Shown here one piece after another: positions 7,040 through 15,156 of a stretch of DNA of 39,226 nucleotides. A program made the translations under genes and the position numbers. How positions within the stretch are numbered: position 1 is the stretch's first letter; the number at the start of each line of letters is the position of its first letter. The notes beneath the pieces are model-generated. The model was not told the DNA's origin and did not search any database. It saw only the letters and a list, made by a program, of their open reading frames with translations. Source of the stretch: an uncultured Mycobacteriales bacterium (GTDB lineage Bacteria > Actinomycetota > Actinomycetes > Mycobacteriales > CADCTP01). The stretch lies in contig CADCTP010000236.1 of assembly GCA_902805565.1 (NCBI GenBank), forward strand, positions 1 to 39,226. Direction: 5' to 3'.

Positions 7040-7825
7040 TCAGAGCGCGGAGCGCACGTCCCACAGCTCCGGGAAGAACCGCAGGTCCAGCCGTGAGCGG
7101 AGATATGGCGCACCGGTGGAGCCGCCGGTGCCCGACTTGGTGCCGATCTGCCGCTCCACCATCATCACGTGCCGGGCGCGCCACCGGGCCCAGAGGGAGT
7201 CGTGCTCCACCAGCGCGTCGGCGAGATCCCAGAGCGGACCGTGCGCTGCCCGGTCCCGGCTGACCGACAGCAGGGCCTCCCGGCGGGACTCCTCGGTCGC
7301 CACGTCGAAGCCCGCCTTGGCCAGCAGGGAGACCAGGCCGTCCCACAGCGTCGGCTCGTGCAGCCGGAGCCGCAGCCGGGCCTGCTCGACCTCGTTGGCG
7401 TCCCCGAGCCGGGCCAGGTACGCCGGGTCCTTGGCGCCGGACAGGAACTCGATCTCCCGGAACTGCACCGACTGGAACCCGCTCGCCGGCGCCAGCGACG
7501 CCCGGAACGCGAGGAAGTCCTGCGGGGTCATCGTCTCCAGGATGTCGACCTGCTCGATGAGCACCCGCTCGACCCGGTGCGCGCGCTGCAGCCGCAGCCG
7601 CGGCTGGTAGGCCTCGCCGGCCAGCATGAGGTCCCGGGCGTCGCCGAGCTCGTGCAGCAGCAGCTTGAACCACAGCTCGTACACCTGGTGGATCACGATG
7701 AACAGCAGCTCGTCGTGCGCCGGCGGGGCGCTCACCGGGACCTGCTGGTCCAGCAGCGCGGGCACCCGCAGGTAGCTGCCGTAGGACAGCCGCCTGCCTT
7801 CCTCTCCGAACTGACGATCCCTCAT
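7040..7825 (-). CDS. kynA: Tryptophan 2,3-dioxygenase
   Basis: 261 residues, typical for bacterial TDO. The N-terminal substrate-pocket helix FIVIHQVYELWFK (about 42-54) is present. LETMTPQDFLAFRASLAPASGFQS and FREIEFLSG follow. Near the C-terminus RARHVMMVERQIG holds the proximal haem-ligand histidine (H219), followed by the GTGGS loop that binds tryptophan. The enzyme opens the indole ring of L-Trp to N-formylkynurenine, the first step of the kynurenine route. No kynureninase or formamidase gene is nearby. The ATG lies six bases after a TAAGTT -10-like hexamer without a ribosome binding site, so the gene may be read from its own leaderless transcript although the P5C dehydrogenase gene ends only 42 bases upstream. 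Confidence 0.95.
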   Translation of the reverse strand: MRDRQFGEEGRRLSYGSYLRVPALLDQQVPVSAPPAHDELLFIVIHQVYELWFKLLLHELGDARDLMLAGEAYQPRLRLQRAHRVERVLIEQVDILETMTPQDFLAFRASLAPASGFQSVQFREIEFLSGAKDPAYLARLGDANEVEQARLRLRLHEPTLWDGLVSLLAKAGFDVATEESRREALLSVSRDRAAHGPLWDLADALVEHDSLWARWRARHVMMVERQIGTKSGTGGSTGAPYLRSRLDLRFFPELWDVRSAL

Positions 7826-7831
7826 CAGGGC

Positions 7832-7837
7832 AACTTA
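7832..7837 (-). promoter_or_regulatory. -10-like element before kynA
   Basis: The minus strand reads TAAGTT (TAnnnT), ending six bases before the ATG at 7825. With no Shine-Dalgarno sequence present, a leaderless start is likely. The element lies in the 42-base gap after the P5C dehydrogenase stop. Confidence 0.45.
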
Positions 7838-7867
7838 TCCCCCGGGCGGCGCGTCCCGCCCCGCGCC

Positions 7868-9496
7868 TCAGCCCTGGTGCGGGTACCGCACGTCCGTGGG
7901 TGGGACCAGGGTCTCCTTGATCGTGCGTGGGGAGACCCAGCGCAGCAGGTTGAGGACCGAGCCGGCCTTGTCGTTGGTGCCGCTGGCCCGGGCGCCGCCG
8001 AACGGCTGCTGGCCGACGACCGCGCCGGTCGGCTTGTCGTTGATGTAGAAGTTGCCGGCGGAGAACCGCAGGGCGGCGTCGGCCTGGGCGATGGCGTGCC
8101 GGTCGGTGGCGAACACCGAGCCGGTCAGCGCGTACGGCGCGACGTCGGCCGCCTGGGCCAGCATGGCGTCCCAGTCGGCGTCCTCGTAGACGTGGACGCC
8201 GAGGATGGGGCCGAAGTACTCGGTGGTGAAGATCTCGGAGGTCGGGTCGGTGCTCACCGCGACCGTCGGGCGGACGAAGTAGCCCTCGGAGTCGTCGGCG
8301 GTGCCGCCGGTGAGGATCTCGATCGCCGGGTCGGCCCGCAGCCGCTCCAGGACCCCGGACAGCCGGGCGAAGGAACGGGCGTCGATCACCGCGCCGCCGA
8401 ACACCGACAGGTCGGTGACGTCGCCGTACTCGATCGTCTCGGTCGTCTGCACCAGCCGGTCCCGGACGCCGCCCTCCCACAGGCTGCGCGGCAGGTAGGC
8501 CCGGGAGGCGGCGGAGCACTTCTGGCCCTGGTACTCGAAGGCGCCGCGGACCAGGCCGGTGACCAGGGCGGCCGGGTCGGCGCTGGGGTGGGCGACGACG
8601 AAGTCCTTGCCGCCGGTCTCGCCGACCATCCGCGGGTAGCCGGCGTACTTGTCGAGGTTGCCGCCGACCTCGAACCACAGCTTCTGGAACGTGGCGGTCG
8701 AGCCGGTGAAGTGCACGCCGGCCAGGTGCCGGTCCAGCAGCGCCACCTCGGAGACCGCCCGGCCGTGCCCGGTCACCATGTTGATCACCCCGGGCGGCAG
8801 GCCGGCCGCCTCCAGCAGCCGCATCGTGTGGTGCGCGGCCAACTGCTGGGTCGGCGACGGCTTCCAGACCACGGTGTTGCCCATCAGCGCCGGGGCCAGC
8901 GGCAGGTTGCCGGCGATGGCGGTGAAGTTGAACGGCGTGATCGCCAGGACGAAGCCCTCCAGCGGCCGGTGGTCCATCCGGTTCCACACGCCCGGGCCGG
9001 AGATCGGCTGCTCCTGCAGGATCTGCCGACCGAACCGGACGTTGAACCGCATGAAGTCGATCAGCTCGGCGGCCGCGTCGATCTCCGCCTGGTAGCAGGA
9101 CTTGGACTGGCCGAGCATCGTCGCCGCGTTGAGCGTGTCCCGCCACGGGCCGGCCAGCAGCTCGGCGGCGCGGAGCATGACCGTGGCCCGCTCGTCGAAC
9201 GGCAGGTCGCGCCAGGTCGCGGCGGCGTCCCGAGCCGCGGTGACCGCGTCCCGGACGTCCTGCGGGGTGGCGTCGGCGGTCGTCCCCAGCACCGCGGAGT
9301 GCCGGTGCGGCTGGACCACGTCGATCCGCTCGCCGCCGGCCATCCGCTGCCGGCCGCCGATCGTGCTGGTCAGCTCGACCCGCTCACCGGCCAGCTCCTT
9401 GACCCGGGCCTCCAGCGACGCCCGCTCGGGGCTGCCGGGCGGGTAGGCGCGCACCGGCTCGTTGACCGGCGGGGGCGGTGTGGTGACGGCGTCCAT
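7868..9496 (-). CDS. pruA: L-glutamate gamma-semialdehyde (1-pyrroline-5-carboxylate) dehydrogenase
   Basis: 542 residues from the ATG at 9496, with GGGAGG five bases upstream. The length and sequence match the stand-alone P5C dehydrogenase group found in actinobacteria and eukaryotes. The aldehyde dehydrogenase core is complete: the NAD-binding WKPSPTQ at 211-217, FTGSTATFQ, the general base E293 in VGETGGKDF and catalytic C327 in GQKCSAASR. It oxidises glutamate semialdehyde to glutamate in proline and arginine catabolism. A proline dehydrogenase gene, often the partner, is not adjacent. The gene is followed by tryptophan 2,3-dioxygenase, so two amino-acid catabolic enzymes sit together. 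Confidence 0.95.
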   Translation of the reverse strand: MDAVTTPPPPVNEPVRAYPPGSPERASLEARVKELAGERVELTSTIGGRQRMAGGERIDVVQPHRHSAVLGTTADATPQDVRDAVTAARDAAATWRDLPFDERATVMLRAAELLAGPWRDTLNAATMLGQSKSCYQAEIDAAAELIDFMRFNVRFGRQILQEQPISGPGVWNRMDHRPLEGFVLAITPFNFTAIAGNLPLAPALMGNTVVWKPSPTQQLAAHHTMRLLEAAGLPPGVINMVTGHGRAVSEVALLDRHLAGVHFTGSTATFQKLWFEVGGNLDKYAGYPRMVGETGGKDFVVAHPSADPAALVTGLVRGAFEYQGQKCSAASRAYLPRSLWEGGVRDRLVQTTETIEYGDVTDLSVFGGAVIDARSFARLSGVLERLRADPAIEILTGGTADDSEGYFVRPTVAVSTDPTSEIFTTEYFGPILGVHVYEDADWDAMLAQAADVAPYALTGSVFATDRHAIAQADAALRFSAGNFYINDKPTGAVVGQQPFGGARASGTNDKAGSVLNLLRWVSPRTIKETLVPPTDVRYPHQG

Positions 9497-9548
9497 GTGA
9501 GCCTCCCGGATCGGTCGAGCCGTACGGTCTGTGTGTACCCATCCTGTC

Positions 9549-10505
9549 CTATCGCCGGCGGGACGAACCGGACAGGATCTGCGCCTCCCGCACCGAGACC
9601 TGGTCGGTGTCGCACAGCTCCAGCGGGAACACGATCGGGATGAACCAGGGCAGCCGCCAGACGATGACGAGCCAGTTCTTGCAGCCGCGGATGTCGTAGT
9701 CGCCCGAGGTCCGGTAGGTCCAGCTGCATCCGGAGGCACTGGTCGGGTCGTCGCGACCCGGTCGGTACGGCGTGCCGGGGCTGCGGCAGAACGTCGTGCC
9801 CTCGGTCTTCCAGGTGGTGCCGAGGCGGGTGGCGAAGCCGCACACGCCGCCGTACAGCGGCAGGCAGATGCCCCGGATGTCCGCGGTGTTGCGGTCCCAG
9901 ACCCAGGTCGGCAACTGCGCGATCAGCGCGTCCTGGTGGGTGGGGCTGGTGGTCAGCTCCGGGGTGAAGTCCAGCCAGCGGTCGAACGCGCCGAGCCGGC
10001 GCGGCGGGTCGCGCTCCTCCCGGGGCGGCGTGCGGTCCTCCGGCGCCCACACCACGACGACGGCGCACGCGGCGCCGGCCGTCCGGCAGTGGGCCTTGGC
10101 CTGCTCGACGCCGGGGTGGCGGGCGGCCAGTGCCCGGGACTGCTGCTCGGTCTGCGCGCAGAGCGTGTACTGCCAGTCGCCGGCGCCGGTCGGGGTCTGG
10201 CCGACGAGCCGGGTCTGCGCGTCGGTGGCGTCCCGCACGGTCACCGTGCCGGTCAGGACGGTGCAGGCGTCGTCGCGCACGGTGCCGGTGGTGGCCTCGA
10301 CGTCCGGGTCGGGGTTGCCCGAGCCGATGTAGTCGGCGTCGTCGACCACGCTGCCGTCGCCGATGACGCTCGGGGCGGCGGTCGCCGGGACGGCGGCCAG
10401 CACGCTGCCGGCCAGCAGCGCGGTCACGACGACGAGCGCGCCGCGGCCGAGCCGGCGGGCACCGCGCCGCCGGCCGTGGGCACCGGTGGGCCGGCGGCTC
10501 AGCAC
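9549..10505 (-). CDS. Cysteine-rich secreted protein, unknown function
   Basis: 318 residues from the GTG at 10505, chosen because GGGAGG lies upstream and the start overlaps the end of the preceding lipoprotein gene by seven bases. A twin-Arg-rich basic N-region (GRRRGARRLGRGA) and a hydrophobic core (LVVVTALLAGSVLA) form a signal peptide cleaved near ATA. The mature part has ten cysteines spread through it (for example YTLC, CRTAGAAC, CLPLYGGVC, SGCSW, RGCKNW), which suggests several disulfides in an exported protein. A hydrophobic patch near the C-terminus (WRLPWFIPIVFPLEL) could touch the membrane. I do not recognise a family. Overlap with the lipoprotein gene implies joint expression and probably a shared surface function. 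Confidence 0.78.
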   Translation of the reverse strand: MLSRRPTGAHGRRRGARRLGRGALVVVTALLAGSVLAAVPATAAPSVIGDGSVVDDADYIGSGNPDPDVEATTGTVRDDACTVLTGTVTVRDATDAQTRLVGQTPTGAGDWQYTLCAQTEQQSRALAARHPGVEQAKAHCRTAGAACAVVVVWAPEDRTPPREERDPPRRLGAFDRWLDFTPELTTSPTHQDALIAQLPTWVWDRNTADIRGICLPLYGGVCGFATRLGTTWKTEGTTFCRSPGTPYRPGRDDPTSASGCSWTYRTSGDYDIRGCKNWLVIVWRLPWFIPIVFPLELCDTDQVSVREAQILSGSSRRR

Positions 10506-11089
10506 TGGACCGCGCCCCTCCCGGTGGCCGCCACCACGTACCACTGGTCCCCTCGTTTCTGCAGCGTCGTCAACAGCCGGTCCTCGGTCGGGACGTCGTT
10601 GCGGTAGCCGCGAGGTGCCCGCGGCCGGCCGGTGACGGCGTCATAGTAGGTGTTCGCCGGACCGCGGACGCAGTCCTCCACCTCGGCGTTCCGCTCGGTC
10701 TGGTAGCGCAGCCGCGGCCGGAGGGTGAACCTCGTCCGCTGCACGATGCCCTGCGTGCGCAGGGCCCGGATGCTGGCACGCTGCCGGCTCAGGATGGGGT
10801 CGACGGCGTACTCGGCGAGCTCGGCGGCTTCCGGGTCCCCCTGGGCGTAGGCGGACTGCAGCGAGGTCCACCAGGCGCCGTAGACGGCCAGCACGTCGGT
10901 GCGGTCGACCTCGGTCGCCGGGGCGGCGCTCGGCGCGGCGGGTGTGGTGGCTGCCGGCGACGCGGTCACCCGTGCCGTCGCACCGGACGGCTCGGGCGGC
11001 AGGGCCCCCACCTCACCGCCACCGACGGCGCAGGCCGGCATCAGCAGCAGCACGGCAGTGATCGCCGCGCCGCGCCGTGTACCCACCAC
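10499..11089 (-). CDS. Putative lipoprotein, unknown function
   Basis: 196 residues from GTG. The N-terminus is a short basic region and a hydrophobic stretch ending in LLMPAC, a weak lipobox with Cys20 as the possible lipid-modified residue. An Ala/Pro/Thr linker to about residue 60 leads to a globular region containing VLAVYGAWWTSLQSAYAQGD and later GDQWYVVAATGRGAVQC. This layout is common in small actinobacterial lipoproteins with an NTF2-like or cystatin-like fold, but no family is certain. A -10-like TATGGT ends six bases upstream of the GTG, suggesting a leaderless mRNA. The stop overlaps the next gene, encoding a secreted cysteine-rich protein. Confidence 0.75.
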   Translation of the reverse strand: MVGTRRGAAITAVLLLMPACAVGGGEVGALPPEPSGATARVTASPAATTPAAPSAAPATEVDRTDVLAVYGAWWTSLQSAYAQGDPEAAELAEYAVDPILSRQRASIRALRTQGIVQRTRFTLRPRLRYQTERNAEVEDCVRGPANTYYDAVTGRPRAPRGYRNDVPTEDRLLTTLQKRGDQWYVVAATGRGAVQC

Positions 11090-11095
11090 CGGGAC

Positions 11096-11101
11096 ACCAT
11101 A
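11096..11101 (-). promoter_or_regulatory. -10-like element before the lipoprotein gene
   Basis: The minus strand reads TATGGT (TAnnnT), ending six bases before the GTG at 11089. No Shine-Dalgarno sequence lies in between, so translation may begin at the 5' end of the mRNA. Confidence 0.45.
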
Positions 11102-11179
11102 GGAACCGGATCCGGCCGCGGTACATGATCTGCAACGGGTTCACCTGAACGCCACCACCCGTACGGGTCGGTCGGCGGT

Positions 11180-11677
11180 TCAGAGCAGCTCCAGCAGCGG
11201 GCCCACCTCCTGGCTCGCGTACCACAGCAGCTCGTGCCCCTCGGCCCCGTCGACCTCGAACTTGGCGTCCGCGCTGCCGAGGTCGGCCTCCAGCACGACC
11301 GCGACCGCCGCCGCGACCGCCTTCTCGGCGTCGGCGCCGTCGATGTGCACGGCGGCCACCAGCTTCATCGGCACCGGCTCGGTCACCCGCACCACGGCCC
11401 GGTCCAGGTCTGGTCGGAGCGTGACGTGGTCGTCCGGCACCTCGGCCACCACCACGGCTCGCCGGGGCAGCGCGGCCGGGTCCTGGTCGATCAGCCGCAG
11501 GGAGCCCCGGGCGGCCTCGAGCAGCGCCGCGTACTCCAGCTCCTCCTCGTCGCTGTCCCGATACCACTCCCGGAGCTGCGGGGTGATCGCGAACCCGGTG
11601 AGCGGCACCGGCCCGAGCTCGCCGGTGTCGACCAGCTCACGCAGCGTCCGCGTCGTCGCCGGCAGATAGACCCTCAT
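11180..11677 (-). CDS. DUF6912 family protein
   Basis: 165 residues beginning MRVYLPATTRTLRELV, the hallmark N-terminus of the actinobacterial DUF6912 family. The body is acidic (DSDEEELEYAALLEAARGSLRL), and the C-terminus reads ELLWYASQEVGPLLELL. No catalytic residues or membrane segments can be seen, and no function is known for the family. The ATG overlaps the patatin stop by four bases (ATGA), so the gene is translationally coupled as the last member of the WS/DGAT-patatin operon. That context gives the only hint of a role, in or near lipid metabolism. Confidence 0.82.
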   Translation of the reverse strand: MRVYLPATTRTLRELVDTGELGPVPLTGFAITPQLREWYRDSDEEELEYAALLEAARGSLRLIDQDPAALPRRAVVVAEVPDDHVTLRPDLDRAVVRVTEPVPMKLVAAVHIDGADAEKAVAAAVAVVLEADLGSADAKFEVDGAEGHELLWYASQEVGPLLELL

Positions 11678-12750
11678 CGCCCCGCCATTCCCCTCGTCAC
11701 TCCGGTCCGCGCGTCATCGGCTGCCGCGCTGCTCCTCCGCCGACCGGGGCGGTCAGCCCGGGTCGGGTCGTCGGCCCGGCGCAGCGCCTCGGCGCTGGTG
11801 CGCAGCGCCGTCCGCAGCACCGCCGCCCGGCGCCGCGGGTCCATGAGGTTGGCGCCGATCGCGGCCAGGTCCTCGGGGCCCGGTCCGAGCAGGGTCACTT
11901 CGGTCCCGCCGTCGCGGACGCCGGCCGCCTCGGCCAACACCCGCCGGGTGACGACCCGGCGCCAGCGCCGCTCGGCCAGCGCCACCGGCGACCGCGGTCG
12001 GTCGTAGGCGAAGGAGATCATCGGTGCCAGCACGTACACCTCGTCGAGGCCGAGGCCGGCGAGCAGGTCGAGCGAGGTCGGCGACAGCGCGCCGCCGTCG
12101 ACGTAGGGCCGGCCGTCCACGAGGACCGGCTCGTACCACCCCGGGATGGCGCAGGAGGCGGTCACCGCGTCGGCGAGGCTCGCGGCCGGCTCCCCGGGAC
12201 GACCGAAAGCGGCCCGGGTCCCGGTGCCGTAGTCCATGGCGACGATCCAGGCCCGCGGCCCGGTCGGCCAGGCGCTCCCGTCATCGGCCCGGGGCAGCGT
12301 CGCGGAGACGTGCTCGATCATGCGGTGCAGCGGCCGCAGGCTGCGCCGGCCGCGGGGCAGCACCGCCGACATCGCCGCCATCGGCGGGAGGCGCAGCGGG
12401 TGCCGGGCCACCGTCGCCAGCAGCCGCGGGGACCCGAGGCCCAGGCCGGGCCGCGGGGGCAGCGCGCCGCCGCTGTCGCTGTCGTAATTCCAGCTGATGT
12501 CGGGGTCGGCGGGCAGCGGGATGCCCTGCTGGTGCCGCAACGTCACGTCGACGCCCACCCCGCACCCCAGCAGCGCGGCGAGGATCGACCCGGCGGAGGT
12601 GCCGACACAGACCTCGACGTCCCTCGCGTCGAAACCCTCCTCGTCCTCCAGAGCCCGGAGCGCGCCGACCATCCAGGTGAAGCCGAGCACCCCGCCGGCG
12701 CCGAGGACCAGCCCTCGCCGCACGCCGTCGCCACCGCCGGGTCCGCTCAT
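11674..12750 (-). CDS. Patatin-like phospholipase/lipase
   Basis: 358 residues. The oxyanion-hole glycines (GAGGVLG, 17-23), the nucleophile elbow G50-T-S-A-G54 with catalytic Ser52, and the dyad Asp218 in VDGG are all in place, so the enzyme should be active. The domain fits bacterial patatins of the RssA/YlbK type acting on phospholipids or acylglycerols. A Pro/Gly-rich insert at about 95-110 is unusual but not in the active site. Start and stop each overlap a neighbour by four bases: WS/DGAT upstream and DUF6912 downstream. Together with a triacylglycerol/wax ester synthase this suggests lipid-droplet turnover or acyl recycling, which is inference from context. Confidence 0.93.
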   Translation of the reverse strand: MSGPGGGDGVRRGLVLGAGGVLGFTWMVGALRALEDEEGFDARDVEVCVGTSAGSILAALLGCGVGVDVTLRHQQGIPLPADPDISWNYDSDSGGALPPRPGLGLGSPRLLATVARHPLRLPPMAAMSAVLPRGRRSLRPLHRMIEHVSATLPRADDGSAWPTGPRAWIVAMDYGTGTRAAFGRPGEPAASLADAVTASCAIPGWYEPVLVDGRPYVDGGALSPTSLDLLAGLGLDEVYVLAPMISFAYDRPRSPVALAERRWRRVVTRRVLAEAAGVRDGGTEVTLLGPGPEDLAAIGANLMDPRRRAAVLRTALRTSAEALRRADDPTRADRPGRRRSSAAADDARTGVTRGMAGR

Positions 12751-14138
12751 CTGACCGTGTCCACCAACTCGGTCAGCGACTCCTCCAGCAGCGCGCCGAT
12801 GACGTCCACGTCCGGCAGCGCGTCCCGGTCGGCGTTGAGGCCGTAGTAGACCCCGCCGTTGTAGGAGGTGACGCCGATGCTGAGACCCTGGCTGCGCGCC
12901 AGCGGCACCACCGGGAACAGCTCCAGCATCTGGGCCCCTCCGGCGTACAGCGGGAACTGCGGACCGGGCACGTTGGTGACCACCAGGTTGAACAGGCGGC
13001 GGGTGGAGCGGCTGGCGGTCCGGGCCCCGAGCGAGTGCAGGGTCGGCGGGGCGAAGCCGCCCAGCGCGATGAGCGCGTCGGCACCGACCGACTGGCCGGA
13101 CTCCTGGTGCGCCTTCATCGCGAAGCTGACCTGGGACAGCCGCACCACCGGATCCGGCTCGCCGACCGGCAGGTCGACGAGGTAGGACGAGACCCGGTTG
13201 CCGGCCTCGCCGCGCTCCGCCGACGTGCGGACGGACACCGGGACCAGGGCACGCATGGTGCTGGACGGACCGACCGCCTCTCCCCGGGACAGCAGCCAGG
13301 CCCGCAGCGCACCGGACACGGTGGCCAGCACGACGTCATTGACCGTGCCGCCGTGCGCCTTGCGGACCCGCTTGTAGTCGTCGAGGTCGGTGCGGGCGAC
13401 GCCGAACCGGCGCTGCTCGCCGATCGGCACGTTCATCGGGGTGGCCGGCGCCGGCCGGGCCGCGACCCGGGCGGCCGCGGCCAGCCCACCGACCGCGCCG
13501 ACGACCTTGCCGGCCGTGTTGCGGATGTCCAGCACGCCCATCCGCACGGTGTCCACGACCGCGGTGGGCCGCCGGACCAGCTCGGTGACGGCGTCCGTGA
13601 CGAGCCCGATCGTCCCCGGCGGCGGCGTCGGCATCCAGAGCTCGTCCGCCACGTCCCGCGGGGTGGGGGTGACATCGAGGATCACCTGCCCGATGTCGAC
13701 GGCGCTGACCCCGTCCACCATCGCGTGGTGGGTCTTGCTGATCACCGCGATGCGGCCACCCTCGAGGCCCTCGACCAGATACATCTCCCAGAGCGGGCGG
13801 GAGCGGTCCAGCCGGCGGGACATCAGCCGGCTGACCAGCTCGCGCAGCTGCTGGTCGGAGCCGGGCCGGGGCAGCGCGGACCGGCGCACGTGGAAGGCCA
13901 CGTCGAAGTCCGCGTCGTCGATCCAGACCGGGTTGGCGAGGTTGCCGGGGACCCAACGGATCTTCTGCCGGTAACGCGGGACCAGGCCGATCCGGTCCTC
14001 GATCAACCGGACCAGGCGGTCGTAGTCGAAGCCCTCCGACGGCGGCTGGAACACGGCCAACCCGCCCACGTGCATCGGAGTGGTGGGCTCCTCCATGTAG
14101 AGGAAGGAGACATCGAGGGCGCTCAACCGGTCGGTCAT
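12747..14138 (-). CDS. Wax ester synthase/diacylglycerol acyltransferase (WS/DGAT)
   Basis: 463 residues from the ATG at 14138, with GAGGAGGT eight bases upstream. The start MTDRLSALDVSFLYMEEPTTPMHVG is diagnostic of the family. The catalytic HHxxxDG is at 137-143 (HHAMVDG), in the N-terminal acyltransferase domain. The C-terminal domain has the usual NVPGP element (VVTNVPGPQFPLY). The enzyme joins acyl-CoA to diacylglycerol or a fatty alcohol to make storage lipid at the cytoplasmic membrane. It is the first gene of a three-gene coupled operon whose next product is a patatin lipase. Mycobacterial paralogues are called Tgs; without a tree I give no symbol. Confidence 0.95.
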   Translation of the reverse strand: MTDRLSALDVSFLYMEEPTTPMHVGGLAVFQPPSEGFDYDRLVRLIEDRIGLVPRYRQKIRWVPGNLANPVWIDDADFDVAFHVRRSALPRPGSDQQLRELVSRLMSRRLDRSRPLWEMYLVEGLEGGRIAVISKTHHAMVDGVSAVDIGQVILDVTPTPRDVADELWMPTPPPGTIGLVTDAVTELVRRPTAVVDTVRMGVLDIRNTAGKVVGAVGGLAAAARVAARPAPATPMNVPIGEQRRFGVARTDLDDYKRVRKAHGGTVNDVVLATVSGALRAWLLSRGEAVGPSSTMRALVPVSVRTSAERGEAGNRVSSYLVDLPVGEPDPVVRLSQVSFAMKAHQESGQSVGADALIALGGFAPPTLHSLGARTASRSTRRLFNLVVTNVPGPQFPLYAGGAQMLELFPVVPLARSQGLSIGVTSYNGGVYYGLNADRDALPDVDVIGALLEESLTELVDTVR

Positions 14139-14315
14139 GACGACGCACCTCCTCGTAGTCCGCCGCAGACCGGGCCGGTCCGCTGGAGAGCACGACCATC
14201 GTGACACGCACGCGAGGACGGCGTGGTCGGTCGTCCACAGGTGCGGCGTTGTCCACAGATCGCGGGCGGGTCCTTCCGGGGGCCGTCCACCGGGTCTACG
14301 ACTTGTGCATGCGAC

Positions 14316-14975
14316 TCAGCGCAGCGACGTCCCGAGCAGGATCTCCAATTCCTGCACCGTGGCCTCGGCCTCGACGTGCCGGACGCCGACCATGCCCGCC
14401 CGGACCGCCCCGCGGACGTTGGAGTTCAGGTCGTCGACGAAGACGATCTGCTCGGGCGGCAGCGCGAGCCGTTCCGCGGCCAGCGCGTAGATGGCCGGGT
14501 CCGGCTTGCGCAGGCCGACCTCGCCGGAGATCACCACCGCGTCGAAGAGCGTGTCCCAGCCCTCCCGCTCGTACTCCAGCCCCCAGGAGTTGGACAGCAG
14601 CCCCGTCCTGATCCCGGCCGCCCGGGCGGCACGGACGGCGTCGAGCATGCTCGGCACCACCCGCATCCCGGCGAACATCCGGGCGAGCAGCCCGGCCGTG
14701 CGCACGGCCTCGGTCCGCCCGTCCGCGCTGTCGCCGGCCTCCTCGAGGAGCTCGGCGGCGACCCGCCGCTCGAACTCCGCGGCGTCGATCCGCCCGATCT
14801 CCAGGTCGTGGATCGGGTTCGGACCGGCGTCCGGGCCCAGCCACCGCCGGTTCAGCTCGGCGAACCGTCCCGGGTCGATGCCATCCGCCCGCACCCAGCC
14901 ACCCATGATCTCGGAGAGGGGGTTCGTCAGGACACCGCCGTAGTCGACCAACAGTCCGCGCAGCTCGGCACCCAT
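14316..14975 (-). CDS. HAD-IA family hydrolase
   Basis: 219 residues from the ATG at 14975. HAD motifs are visible in order: motif I LLVDYGGVLT, motif II LLSNSWG, motif III with Lys in LRKPDP and motif IV FVDDLNSN. In motif I the second Asp of the usual DxD is Gly (DYG), a variant shared with YihX-like and other HAD-IA members; it may lower phosphatase activity or point to other substrates. A helical cap lies between motifs I and II. A TACGGT hexamer ends 12 bases upstream, which would give a very short leader. The gene lies alone between the lipid operon and the CpaE-like gene. Confidence 0.87.
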   Translation of the reverse strand: MGAELRGLLVDYGGVLTNPLSEIMGGWVRADGIDPGRFAELNRRWLGPDAGPNPIHDLEIGRIDAAEFERRVAAELLEEAGDSADGRTEAVRTAGLLARMFAGMRVVPSMLDAVRAARAAGIRTGLLSNSWGLEYEREGWDTLFDAVVISGEVGLRKPDPAIYALAAERLALPPEQIVFVDDLNSNVRGAVRAGMVGVRHVEAEATVQELEILLGTSLR

Positions 14976-15068
14976 GCCGTCACATCTACCGTACGGGCGG
15001 ATCACCCGTCACCTCGGCGGGACGGTCGGCGCCGGTCTGCCGCCTGGGACAGCAGTGTCGAGAGAGGC

Positions 15069-15087
15069 GACGGGCCGGCATCCCGTC
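15069..15087. terminator. Short hairpin after the CpaE-like gene
   Basis: GACGGG (15069-15074) pairs with CCCGTC (15082-15087) around a seven-base loop, about 70 bases past the stop of the minus-strand CpaE-like gene. The stem is only six base pairs with no T-tract, so this is a weak call. The rest of the 181-base gap to the HAD gene shows nothing I can identify. Confidence 0.3.
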
Positions 15088-15156
15088 CCGGCGCGCCCGG
15101 ACCGCAGCGCAGGGCCCGACCGGCCAGGCCGACACCCGGGTCGGGCATGCCTCCGG

